From: CALAZP01 sp041164265
Lineage (GTDB): Bacteria > Bacteroidota > Bacteroidia > Chitinophagales > Saprospiraceae
Assembly (NCBI GenBank): GCA_041164265.1
Contig: JBEAPR010000060.1
Location: 1-17,354 of the forward strand
Length of the DNA: 17,354 bases
Direction of reading: 5' to 3'
Shown here piece after piece: positions 6,929-16,300 of the stretch. The first letter of the stretch is position 1, and each line of letters opens with the position of its first letter. The translations under genes and the position numbers were made by a program. A model generated the notes under the pieces. It saw nothing but the letters and a program-made list of their open reading frames with translations, ran no database searches and was not told where the DNA came from.

Positions 6929-9409
6929 ATGAACCCAGGATTGAGTCAGGAAGCGGTTTTGGATCGGTTAAAGCAATTTGGTTATAATGAGTTACCTTCT
7001 GGGAATCAGAAATCTATCTATCATATTATCATAGAAGTTGTAAAAGAACCCATGTTTATACTGTTGTTAATTTGCGGCTCTTTGTATCTTCTTTTGGGAG
7101 AATATTCGGAAGGGGTGATTCTATTGTGTTGGGTTCTGGTGATTATATTCATTACTTTCTACCAACAGCGAAAAACGGAAAGGGCATTAGAGGCCTTACA
7201 ACTGCTTTCTTCTCCTAGGGCTTTGGTCCGAAGAAATGGAAATACCTATAGAATTCCGGGCAGGGAGGTAGTTCCTGACGATACGGTGTTTTTAAATGAA
7301 GGGGATCGGGTACCTGCGGATGGGAAATTGGTGGAGGGAAAGTATATGGCAGTTGATGAATCTATTCTTACGGGGGAATCGCTTTCGGTTGAAAAGGATT
7401 TGAAAGGTAGACTGTACAGTGGTACTTTGGTTATTCGAGGTAGTGGCATTATGATTGTTGAGCAAACTGGTAGTCATACAGAATTTGGAAAAATTGGTAA
7501 ATCTCTAAGCGAAATTGAGGAGCCAACCACTCGGTTACAGAAGGAGATGCGTGTGTTGGTGCGCAATTTATTTTTGGCGGGAATGGTATTGAGTTTACTA
7601 GTAGTTTTTTCCTTTTATTGGACCAGAGGAGGTTTGATTCCGTCATTGTTAAACGGCTTAGCTGCTGCTATGGCTATGCTGCCTGAGGAATTTCCCGTCG
7701 TATTTACTGTTTTTATGGCCATGGGGTCTTGGAGGCTATCCAAGAAAAATGTTTTGGCACGGCGACCTTCAGCTATAGAGACCTTAGGAGCAGCTACTGT
7801 ATTATGCAGTGATAAGACTGGGACTATCACCCAGAATAAAATGGAAATAGTGGAGTTGATATGTCGCAATAAAGGATATACTAGAAAACAATTACAAGGT
7901 GATTGGGGTGAGGTTAAGGAGGTCATTGAAGTAGCGACTATGGCTTCTGATGCAAATCCTATAGATCCTATGGATCGAGCTATAAAGGAGTGTCAGAGCA
8001 TGACGGGAAAGCCCTTATTTAATGGATCATTGGTGCGGGAATATCCTTTGACCAAAGAATTTATGGCCGTAACTAAAGTTTATCGAAATCATGAAGGGTT
8101 TCAAGTTTTTGCTAAAGGAGCTCCTGAATCCCTAATTCATCTGAGTAAAGAGGGGACTAAGAAGGCTGAGGAAATGCTGGCTCAAGTAGAAAAAATGGCC
8201 CTTCAGGGTCAGCGTGTTTTGGGAGTTGTTAGGGCCGATTGGAAGGAGGGTGAATTGCCAGATGATCCCAGAGCATTTAATTTTGAATTAGTTGGATTTA
8301 TTGGATTTGAAGACCCTATTAGACCAGAAGTTCCAGAGGCTATAGAGGAGTGTGTTGAGGCGGGGATTAGGGTGGTCATGATTACGGGAGATTATCCCAT
8401 TACTGCCCAAAATATTGCTGCTAAAGCTGGTTTGAAGGGAACGGGAAAAGTTTTAACTGGTGCAGATTTGAAGGGTATGAGTGAGGAAAAATTGGCTGAT
8501 GAGATTGCGGAAGTCAATATTTTTGCGAGAATTGTTCCTGAGCAAAAACTTCAAATCATTAATGCTTTGAAAGCTCGTGGGGAGGTAGTAGCGATGACTG
8601 GAGATGGGGTAAATGATGCTCCAGCCCTTAAAGCGGCTGATATAGGAATTGCGATGGGAGGAAAGGGGACTGATGTAGCTAGGGAGGCCTCGTCCCTAGT
8701 GTTACTAAATGATAATTTTAGTTCTATTGTGGGGGCGATTCGATTGGGGCGAAGAATTTATGACAACCTTCAAAAAGCCATGGATTATATCCTTTCTATA
8801 CACATTCCAATCATAGGATTGACCTTATTACCTGCTTTTTTTGCCGACCTTCCTATTTTATTGATGCCGTTGCATATTGTATTTATGGAATTGATTATCG
8901 ATCCCGTTTGTTCAGTTGCTTTTGAATCTGAAAAGGAAGAAGTTGGGGTAATGAAAAGACCTCCGAGAATAATGGGTGTGCCTTTTTTTGGTATTAAGCG
9001 AATGTTGGGTAGTTTGGCCATGGGGGGACTATTATTTGCTATGGTGTTGGGGGTTTATTTTATGGTTTTAGAAGAGGGGCATCCAGATGAAGAAGTGAGG
9101 GCAATAGCATTCAGTGCTTTAATTATTGGGAATATATTTTTGATTCTAACGACTCTTTCTAAATCTAGAAATGCATGGGCAGTTTTGAAAGAGCGGAATA
9201 CAGCCCTATTAACCATTATTTTTACTGCATTTATTATTTTGTTGGCACTGGTTCGAATTCCTAATTTAGGAGATATATTCAATTTTTCTTTTCCCGGATG
9301 GGGTCATTTTGGGATAGCGCTTTTAGGTGCATTGACTATGCTAATAATCCTAGAGACTATCAAATATTGGAACAACCACAGGTTGCTTCCACCTAATAAA
9401 TGCATTTAG
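6929..9409 (+). CDS. P2-type cation-transporting ATPase (Ca2+-ATPase-like)
   Basis: An ATP-driven inner-membrane cation pump of 826 residues with all P-type domains: cation-ATPase N-domain (LSQEAVLDRLKQFGYNELPS), actuator TGES (148-151), phosphorylation site CSDKTGTITQNKM (Asp295), nucleotide-binding KGAPE (396-400), hinge TGDGVNDAPALKAADIG (from 557), and about ten membrane segments. It groups with Ca2+/Mn2+-type P2 pumps rather than heavy-metal P1B pumps: there is no CPC motif and no N-terminal metal-binding domain. The ion site departs from the animal Ca2+ pump. M4 reads PEEFP instead of PEGLP, M6 reads MELIIDP where that pump has VNLVTDG, and the M5 glutamate is replaced. Calcium is thus only a guess. 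In-frame stops upstream exclude a start before 6929. The last 17 bases overlap the convergent DUF1080 gene. Its position beside arsM does not make it an arsenic pump. Confidence 0.88.
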   Translation: MNPGLSQEAVLDRLKQFGYNELPSGNQKSIYHIIIEVVKEPMFILLLICGSLYLLLGEYSEGVILLCWVLVIIFITFYQQRKTERALEALQLLSSPRALVRRNGNTYRIPGREVVPDDTVFLNEGDRVPADGKLVEGKYMAVDESILTGESLSVEKDLKGRLYSGTLVIRGSGIMIVEQTGSHTEFGKIGKSLSEIEEPTTRLQKEMRVLVRNLFLAGMVLSLLVVFSFYWTRGGLIPSLLNGLAAAMAMLPEEFPVVFTVFMAMGSWRLSKKNVLARRPSAIETLGAATVLCSDKTGTITQNKMEIVELICRNKGYTRKQLQGDWGEVKEVIEVATMASDANPIDPMDRAIKECQSMTGKPLFNGSLVREYPLTKEFMAVTKVYRNHEGFQVFAKGAPESLIHLSKEGTKKAEEMLAQVEKMALQGQRVLGVVRADWKEGELPDDPRAFNFELVGFIGFEDPIRPEVPEAIEECVEAGIRVVMITGDYPITAQNIAAKAGLKGTGKVLTGADLKGMSEEKLADEIAEVNIFARIVPEQKLQIINALKARGEVVAMTGDGVNDAPALKAADIGIAMGGKGTDVAREASSLVLLNDNFSSIVGAIRLGRRIYDNLQKAMDYILSIHIPIIGLTLLPAFFADLPILLMPLHIVFMELIIDPVCSVAFESEKEEVGVMKRPPRIMGVPFFGIKRMLGSLAMGGLLFAMVLGVYFMVLEEGHPDEEVRAIAFSALIIGNIFLILTTLSKSRNAWAVLKERNTALLTIIFTAFIILLALVRIPNLGDIFNFSFPGWGHFGIALLGALTMLIILETIKYWNNHRLLPPNKCI

Positions 9410-10319
9410 AATTGTCTGCTTTTAGAAAATAAGAGCGGTAATTTTTTGCCTTTGAATCCATGCAGCCGCATAAATCTAATAATTGGATATTTTTAAAGTC
9501 AATAGGATGGCTTTCAGCCTGTAAGGCAATATAACCTTCTGTCAAAATTTGCCCAGCTTTTGCTTGCCATTCCTCTGGTTGTGCCACTCCCATAGCTGTC
9601 CAATCCTGTCCTTCATAGGTCTCACTAATGAATGCTTTATCAATCTGTGGCTGAGTATAACGCAAGACTGTATCTCCTTCAACGATATGGACGATTTCTT
9701 CTCCTCCTTTGACCAAAACTTCTACTGATACCCATTGGTCCCCATGATAGGTCTTGGAACTAGAATTGATACAATGGGTATAATCTACCTCTCCTTGGTA
9801 AACTACAGCTGTTCCTGGGGTGCACAAATTACCAGTTGTTCGATCCTCTTCCCCCAAGCCTCCCAGCAATTGAACTTCAATCGATACGGGAAAATATTGA
9901 TCGTAACCGTTACTTTCAGCGGATTGGGAGTGTACCATGACCCCACTATTTCGAATATTCCAGGCCTCACCACCTAAAACTTGATTACCAGTAAATCGAT
10001 AATCGAATGTTAATTTATAATAGGAATAGGGTTGTTCGTAATACAAGTGGGCGTATTTGTTTTCAAATGAATCATAATTACTGTATACTACAGATAACAT
10101 GCTGTCTTTTACCTGAAAGGTATTCAGATAATTAGAGTCTAGAGGGACGCCGGCAAATTTGATGGTCCAACCTTCCAAGTTTTTGCCGTTAAACAAAGAA
10201 ATCCAATTTTCTTTGTCCTCCTGAGTGGTTTGATTTGGTTGACATCCAAAAGTCACCAAGGCTAAGCTTAAAAGGAATAAAGTCTTTAAACAATAGTTGG
10301 GTATGTACTTTATTTTCAT
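9393..10319 (-). CDS. DUF1080 (3-keto-disaccharide hydrolase-like) lipoprotein with C-terminal CxDxxAxNY repeat
   Basis: An exported lipoprotein of 308 residues: signal peptide, then LVTFGC with Cys26 as lipidation site. The DUF1080 fold (concanavalin-like beta-sandwich, associated with glycoside and 3-keto-glucoside cleavage) starts at NWISLFNGKNLEGWTIKF and continues through NSGVMVHSQ and FPVSIEVQLLGG. The last about 25 residues (284-308) contain CMDSKAKNY followed, 10 residues later, by KCIY, one copy of the C-x-D-x-x-A-x-N-Y...C-x-Y repeat common in Bacteroidota surface proteins. I prefer ATG 10319 over an in-frame TTG three codons upstream. The preceding cupin gene ends 14 bases away, so the two form an operon. 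The 3' end overlaps the convergent ATPase by 17 bases. The substrate is unknown; a sugar is most likely. Confidence 0.82.
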   Translation of the reverse strand: MKIKYIPNYCLKTLFLLSLALVTFGCQPNQTTQEDKENWISLFNGKNLEGWTIKFAGVPLDSNYLNTFQVKDSMLSVVYSNYDSFENKYAHLYYEQPYSYYKLTFDYRFTGNQVLGGEAWNIRNSGVMVHSQSAESNGYDQYFPVSIEVQLLGGLGEEDRTTGNLCTPGTAVVYQGEVDYTHCINSSSKTYHGDQWVSVEVLVKGGEEIVHIVEGDTVLRYTQPQIDKAFISETYEGQDWTAMGVAQPEEWQAKAGQILTEGYIALQAESHPIDFKNIQLLDLCGCMDSKAKNYRSYFLKADNSKCIY

Positions 10320-10333
10320 TTTTAGCAATCTAA

Positions 10334-10807
10334 TTATTTACTTAGTTTTTTAGCCACTTCATCGTAATATTCTTGGGTAAGTACTTCCGTCCAAGTTGTG
10401 GGAGTTCCTCCCCCATATATAGCTAAATAAGTAACGTCACTGTTTATTGTAGAGGAATGCCAATGCTCCACTCCCTTTCCACACTTCAATACATCACCAG
10501 CTTTGAGGATAATTGGTTCTTTTCCTCTTTCTTGATAATAACCTTGGCCATCAACATAGATTAAAATTTGAACTGAAGCATGTTTGTGCCAATCAAGTGT
10601 GGAATTAGCTTTAAAAGTTGCTTTAGTGATATTATAATTAACTTCTTCGTCTGCTGATAAAATTCCATTTAGCCAAGCCTCTCCGATATAGTGAGTATTG
10701 GGTGCTTTAATTCCTTCATCAAGAAAAGAAGTGACAACATACCCTTCTTTTTGCGCGGTTATGGTAAAGGGCAGAAAAATTATTAAGGCTAAGGTTAGAA
10801 TTTTCAT
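10334..10807 (-). CDS. Exported small cupin-domain protein
   Basis: A 157-residue periplasmic protein with a clean signal peptide (MKILTLALIIFLPFTITAQ) and one cupin barrel. Metal ligands look to be His74, His76 and Gln80 in WHKHASVQILIYVDGQG and His115 in KCGKGVEHWH. His-x-His, Gln and a late His is the ligand set of the manganese cupins related to bacterial hydroxynitrile lyases and other carboxymuconolactone-type cupins, where Gln replaces the usual Glu. The reaction here is not known. ATG 10807 is chosen because the upstream in-frame TTG at 10828 would put a charged tail before the signal peptide. It is the first gene of a two-gene unit with the DUF1080 lipoprotein, so both products act outside the cytoplasm, perhaps on the same sugar-derived compound. 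The 194 bases upstream show no clear promoter. Confidence 0.8.
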   Translation of the reverse strand: MKILTLALIIFLPFTITAQKEGYVVTSFLDEGIKAPNTHYIGEAWLNGILSADEEVNYNITKATFKANSTLDWHKHASVQILIYVDGQGYYQERGKEPIILKAGDVLKCGKGVEHWHSSTINSDVTYLAIYGGGTPTTWTEVLTQEYYDEVAKKLSK

Positions 10808-11001
10808 TTTTCTTAGATTTTCTTTCAATTTTTGAAAATCAACTGACTCCTAAAATCACATAAATGTATATGAGTACGGTTTATTTTATCATTTTGACTC
10901 TTAAATATATTCAAATTAGTCATCGACTCTTCTTTTTTTTGAAATAATTGTATCATTTAGATAAAGTCATTTTTTTTTGCGGCAAATGGCTAAGTTGATT
11001 T

Positions 11002-11589
11002 TTAGTCCTTTATTATTTTCCTAAAAGTTAAATTAATTCTAGGGTCTTGAATACCAAGACGCTTTGGGATTTGATGCTTCCAATGATGTTGAAATGTTCC
11101 ACCCATAGTTAGCAAACTTCCATGTTCAAGAAGGATTTCGTATTTTTCTTTGGTGTGGTTATGTCTGATTTGAAAAGGTCTGGTGGCCCCAAAATTAATG
11201 GAGGCGATAAAGGGATTGGGGCCAAGTTCTTTTTCGTCGTCAGCATGCCAGCCCATGGAATCCTGGCCATTGCGATAGTAATTTAGGAGCACACTGTTAA
11301 ATTCTTGCTGCGTAGAAGTCTCAATAGATTTTTTAATTTCTAAAAGATCGTCGGTCCAGGCTAAAGGGTTATAGGTTTTTCCTGAATATCGATAGGTCAT
11401 TCCAGCATCACCATACCAGGCGGTCAAGCGAGGAAATTTAACGAGTTTGCCGTACATTTTCATTTCTTCCTGAGACCATTTAATGGAGTGTATTAACAAT
11501 TGAAATAAAATATCAGCTTTTGAAGATTCGAAATATTTAGGTTGGTAGGTGATTTGGCCATCAAGCACTTTTAGTTCTGTTGGATGCAT
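11002..11589 (-). CDS. AlkB-like 2-oxoglutarate/Fe(II)-dependent dioxygenase
   Basis: Cytoplasmic enzyme of 195 residues that likely repairs alkylated bases in DNA or RNA by oxidative demethylation. The iron ligands are His115 and Asp117 in SMGWHADDE and the distal His172 in HHWKHQIPK. The 2-oxoglutarate-binding arginines Arg184 and Arg190 are in DPRINLTFR, and the family segment LLNYYRNGQD precedes the iron site. Substrate-side motifs (PRLTAWYGD, ASINFGATRPFQIRH) resemble human ALKBH2/3-type and bacterial AlkB group 2 proteins more than E. coli AlkB itself. The ATG at 11589 gives a complete protein. It stands alone, 194 bases before the cupin gene on the same strand, with no ada or other repair gene nearby. 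Confidence 0.9.
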   Translation of the reverse strand: MHPTELKVLDGQITYQPKYFESSKADILFQLLIHSIKWSQEEMKMYGKLVKFPRLTAWYGDAGMTYRYSGKTYNPLAWTDDLLEIKKSIETSTQQEFNSVLLNYYRNGQDSMGWHADDEKELGPNPFIASINFGATRPFQIRHNHTKEKYEILLEHGSLLTMGGTFQHHWKHQIPKRLGIQDPRINLTFRKIIKD

Positions 11590-11766
11590 GCGGTTAATTC
11601 TTTTGGACTATTTATATTTTTCCTTTTCTGGTCTAAAAATGGTTGTTTGAGGCCTGTTTTACTACATTCTTTTCAAAAAAAAGCGAAATACATAATAATT
11701 ACCAATGAAGTTGGGTTAATTTACTATTGTAATGGTGTTATATAATTAATCCTTTCCTGGTCCTTA

Positions 11767-12103
11767 TTGAACACCTATCCCAACCCCGTCGGTGGTTCAA
11801 CATTTTCTGTTCAATTAACCGCTAATGACTTGGATGATCCCAATTATAAGAAGTATCGATTAAAATTATTTGATCTCTTAGGAAGAATCCACCACGAAGA
11901 ATCAGGTGAATTTATCAGAAATGAACCTATAGAGGTAAGAGTGGGCCATGATGGGGTAGGTTTTTCAAAGCAAACGAATTCATCTTTGGGGACGGGAAGG
12001 GGAGGAGTCTATAGAGTGGAATAATGATGTTTCAGGTATTTATATTGTAGAGATGGTTGGGAGGGATAGTTGGCGATTGGCGAAAAAATGGTTGAGGCTT
12101 TAG
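11767..12103 (+). pseudogene. Frameshifted remnant of a T9SS sorting domain
   Basis: The first reading frame gives NTYPNPVGGSTFSVQLT and then KYRLKLFDLLGRIHHEESGE, the usual start and middle of a type A T9SS sorting domain. It then runs into unrelated residues and stops at 12024. The next frame (+1), in the region around 11990-12017, continues with WNNDVSGIYIVEMVGRDSW and RLAKKWLRL, the expected end, stopping at 12103. No secreted passenger domain precedes it: in-frame stops lie just upstream (for example TAA at 11743-11745) and there is no credible start codon. It is best read as the decayed tail of a lost surface protein. Confidence 0.75.
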
Positions 12104-12212
12104 TGGAAAAGGTAATACTATTTCTTGGGATCAAGTTACTGCTGATAAAAATATAAGTTTAAGTAATTTTCCGTGTGTGATTAAAATAAATTTAGTTGTA
12201 AAATGCTTGTAA
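12096..12212 (+). pseudogene. Possible second T9SS sorting-domain fragment
   Basis: In the third frame, starting inside the end of the preceding remnant, the sequence reads GNTISWDQVTADKNISLSNF and then PCVIKINLV before a stop at 12210-12212. The pattern W-D-Q...A-D-K-N-I-S-L-S-N followed by a hydrophobic strand resembles the last third of T9SS sorting domains, where the expected motif SGxYxxxI would follow. Together with the previous remnant this suggests pieces of two tails joined by deletion, or one tail with two frameshifts and a duplication. The resemblance is by eye only. Confidence 0.45.
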
Positions 12213-12221
12213 AAACTATTT

Positions 12222-12246
12222 AATTAAAAATTTAATTTCTTTTTTT
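12222..12246 (+). terminator. Weak AT-only hairpin with T-run in the gap before the ABC genes
   Basis: AATTAAA (12222-12228) can pair with TTTAATT (12231-12237), followed by C and seven T. A stem made only of A:T pairs with a two-base loop is weak, so this may be chance. The rest of 12213-12435 is AT-rich, holds no gene and no clear TAnnTTTG promoter, and must contain the start region for the ABC pair. Confidence 0.25.
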
Positions 12247-12435
12247 AAATTGACTTCAGAATGGTAAATTAAAAAAAATAACTAGCTCCTTTCTTAATCA
12301 GTAAAAATGAATCGGTCATAATAATTTAGTAAATAAATGAAATTTTTCAGCAAACCATGTAATTTAAAAAATTAACTTTCTAATTGACTTATATACTAAT
12401 TTTTCAAATTTAATTTTAATTCAACAAAATAATCA

Positions 12436-13323
12436 ATGGGGTTATCAATCAAGGGTTTATCCAAAACTTACGCGAATGGGGTTCAAGCACTGAATAATGT
12501 TTCTCTAGATATAACACAAGGTATGTTTGGTCTACTAGGTCCAAATGGTGCAGGTAAATCAACCTTGATGCGTACACTTGCAACCCTACAAGAAGCCGAT
12601 TCTGGAGTAGTCACACTTGATGGAATTGATGTCCTAAAGGACAAACAAATCATAAGAGAGCGGTTGGGTTATTTACCCCAGGATTTTGGTTTATATCCAA
12701 GGATTAATGCAGAGACAATGCTTAATCACATTGCTCAAATGAAAGGTATAGGAAATAGCGCAGAGCGAAAAGAACTGGTTGCTTCACTTTTAAATCGGGT
12801 AAACTTATATCAGCATCGAAAAAAGGGAATGGGGACCTATTCAGGTGGAATGAGACAGCGATTTGGAATTGCTCAAGCACTAGTTGGAAATCCTAGTTTG
12901 ATTATTGTGGACGAACCAACCGCAGGCTTAGATCCTTCAGAGCGAAATAGATTTTACAATTTACTTTCAGAATTAGGTGAAAACAAAATTGTTATTCTTT
13001 CTACACATATTGTTGAGGATGTCAACACTCTTTGTTCCAACATGGCAATTATTTGTGCTGGAGAGGTACTCATGCAAGGAACTCCTAAGGAAGGAATTGC
13101 CAAGGTGGAAGGAAAAATCTATCAAAAATCAATCGAAAAATCAAAATTAGACCACTACAGGCAGAGCTATCCCGTAATCTCCACTAAGCTTATTACGGGG
13201 AAATTGAGTTTGCGAATAGAAAGTGACTTAGCTCCTGGCAATGGCTTTGAGAGCACTCCTGTAGACCTTGAGGATGTTTATTTTAGCTTTATTTCCAAAA
13301 AAGTAGATCCCATCACCATTTAA
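12436..13323 (+). CDS. ABC transporter ATP-binding protein (partner of the permease/M1 peptidase fusion)
   Basis: The cytoplasmic ATPase of an export-type (ABC-2) transporter, 295 residues. Walker A is GPNGAGKST (35-43), the Q-loop is in GYLPQDFGLYP (about 78-88), the signature is YSGGMRQRFG (from 135), Walker B is LIIVDEPTAGLDPSE (155-169), and the H-loop His191 is in LSTHIVEDV. All catalytic residues are intact, so it should hydrolyse ATP. The C-terminal about 80 residues form an accessory segment typical of ABC-2 exporters. The permease fusion gene begins nine bases after the stop, so the two are an operon and presumably form one complex. The ATG at 12436 fits the family's N-terminus (LSIKGLSKTYANGVQALNNV). 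The cargo is unknown. Confidence 0.93.
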   Translation: MGLSIKGLSKTYANGVQALNNVSLDITQGMFGLLGPNGAGKSTLMRTLATLQEADSGVVTLDGIDVLKDKQIIRERLGYLPQDFGLYPRINAETMLNHIAQMKGIGNSAERKELVASLLNRVNLYQHRKKGMGTYSGGMRQRFGIAQALVGNPSLIIVDEPTAGLDPSERNRFYNLLSELGENKIVILSTHIVEDVNTLCSNMAIICAGEVLMQGTPKEGIAKVEGKIYQKSIEKSKLDHYRQSYPVISTKLITGKLSLRIESDLAPGNGFESTPVDLEDVYFSFISKKVDPITI

Positions 13324-13332
13324 TCTATCTCC

Positions 13333-16300
13333 ATGTTTAAGGATATCTTTTTGTTTGAACTAAAATATCGTTTTGGACGACCAGCAACATGGATTTACTT
13401 TCTTGTTTTACTGGTAATATCTGTATTACTTTTTGGGACAGGCAATACCGGTGCTTCTGAAAATGTCTTTCACAATGGTCCCATTACTATTACTAACCTA
13501 ATTCTTCAAGGTTCTATAATTGGAATTTTATTTGCCTCTGCAGTTATGGGTGTCCCTTTATATAGAGATTTGGAACATAAAACCGGAACCTTTTTATTTA
13601 GCTACCCGATTACAAAATTTGGATATTTTATGGGTAGATTTTGGGGGTCGTTTGTTACAATGATGTTTATTTCTACTGGCGCTCTTATTGGGGTTTACTT
13701 AGGTAGCGTATTAGGTCCTCTTTTTGGAACACCTCCTGAGGAATATGGTCCAAATTATCTAATTAACTACCTATATCCATGGGTTACACTTCTTTTTCCT
13801 AACTCTTGGCTCGCAGCTACTTTATTTTTTGCATTGATCGTATTTACTAAGAAAATTAGATCTATCTATTCAGGAGGAATTGTCGTTTTTTCAATTTATC
13901 TAATTGCAAGCTTTCTTTCTCAGAATATCGAAAATAAAGATCTTGTTCAGTTAATAGACCCTTTTGGAATAAATACCTTTAACCTTCAAACGCGTTATCT
14001 CACGCCTTATGAGAAAAATAATTTTTATCTGCCTTTGGAAGGCAATCTATTACTCAATAGAATGCTCTGGATAGGTGTAGGTTTAGTTTTATTTATTGCA
14101 GCTTACTTACGATTTAATTTTAATTATTTTTTTAATTCCCCCCAAAAGGGTAACAAGGAAAAGCAAGAAAAGGAATCCAATTACTCCTATAAAATACCGG
14201 ATTTCATTATTGATTTTTCGAAAAAATATCAGTGGAATAGTTTAAAAACCTTATGGAAAATTGAAGTTCAAAACATCATTAAAAATAACTACTTCCAATC
14301 TATTTTATTGGGAGGTTTGATTATTTTAATTGTAGATTATTGGGTTGGAATCACTTTGTATGGTACTCCCAATTACCCTACAACAGCATTTATGGTTTAT
14401 TACAAAACCTTCAGTTATAACATTTTTGTTTTTATCATCATTGTTTTTTTTACTGGGGAAGCCATACATCGAGATCGTTCAATAGGTTACTCTATAATCA
14501 ATGATACTTTTCCCGTAAAAGATGGCGTAGTCATTTGGTCTAAACTACTGAGTATGGCCTTTATTTGTTTTATTTTGACCACCATTCCGTTTTTTGCTGG
14601 AATTCTAGTCCAGACGTTAAAGGGCTACTTTAATTATGAGTTAGAAATTTACTTAATAGATTGTTACCTTATATCCTTGCCTGACTACCTGCAGATGGTC
14701 CTTTTAGTTTTTGTAGTTCATATGGTGGTTCACAACAAATTTGCTGGACATTTTACTGCCATTATTATTTGGATGGCTATGTATATCTTAAGGAATTTTG
14801 CAGATTTTGACTTTAATATGTTTTTCTACAGCTACAAACCAAACTGGACTTGGAGTGATATGAATGGATTGGGTCACTTCGTCAAACCTTTGTTTTGGTT
14901 TAACCTTTATTGGTCTGCATGGGGACTCTTCTTGGTTTTATTTTTTAGCATTTTCTACAGTAGAGGTACGGAAAATAATTGGACGAGTCGTTGGAAAATT
15001 GCTAAGTCCAGACTTTCCAAACCAGCACCTAGGTTATCCTTTTTATTTTTACTCATTGCCTTAGTTTCAGGAGGATTCATTTTCAATAATGTTGTCTATA
15101 AAAACAATTATAGAACATCAGATGAAAATACAATTAGAGCGGTTGCCTATGAAAAGCAATTAAAAAAGTATGATGGTATTCCGCAGCCCAAGTACACCAA
15201 AGTCAATATTCAAGCTGATTTTTTTCCGATGGAACGAAAAGCCAACTTTCTTTCAGAAGTAGAGTTGGTCAATAAAACAAATAGCCCTATTGATTCAATC
15301 CATTTCAATTCAACCTCTATGACTGATTTCAAGGTTATTTTGGATGGTGATACGTTAAATCATCGGTTTCCTTTAGAGTACGAACCAAATAAGTTTCAAA
15401 TTTTTGGAAAAAAGGAAGAGTCGGAATGGTATAAAATCACTGCGCTACCTAAGCCTATGATGCCAGGAGACACCTTACAATTCACTATTGTCAGCGAGGC
15501 TGGATATAGTGGTTTTCCGAATGCTGGATTTCAAAGATCAATAGTCTACAACGGCACCTTCTACGCCGGTGGAATTCCTGCCCTTGGTTACAATTCAAGT
15601 GAGGAGATTTCATCAGATAGAGTTAGAAGAAAATTCGATCTGCCAGAAAAAATAGAATATAGACCTCCACATGATGACTCTGTCGGCAGGTCTAACATAA
15701 GATTTGGAGACGATTCAGACCTCATCCAATTTGAAGCCTTGGTCAGCACAGTCCCTGCTCAAATCGTAGTAGCACCGGGTTATTTACAACAAGAATGGGA
15801 AAAAAATGGACGACGGTACTTTCACTATATTCAAGATACTCCTATTAAGAATCTCTTTGCATTTGTATCAGCTAAATACGAGGTACTCAGAGATGAGGTA
15901 AAATTGCCAGACGGTCAAATAGTCGACATAGAAATTTTCTATCATAAGCCGCATAAGTACAATCTAGATCGGTTTAGACAATCATTAAAAGATGGCTTGG
16001 ATTACTTCTCAGAAACTTATGGTAATTTCCAGTTTCGGCAAATTCGCCTATTGGAATTTCCTGTATATGGTAGATTTGCTCAGTCCTTACCGAATACTAT
16101 TCCCAATAGTGAATCTGGTGGATGGGTGGCAGACTTCTCAGACCCTAACGACTTTGATCATGCTTATTACCTGACTGCCCACGAATTGGCGCATCAGTGG
16201 TGGGGACATCAAATTACTCCTAATGCCACTTTAGGATCTAATTTATTATCCGAATCTTTGGCAGAATATTCAGCTTTGATCTTGACAGAAAGAAAATATG

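Noticed and set aside
7246..9282. Several minus-strand open frames of 60-100 codons inside the P-type ATPase gene
   Set aside because: Shadow frames of a complete gene with intact motifs; their products are low-complexity and unlike any family.
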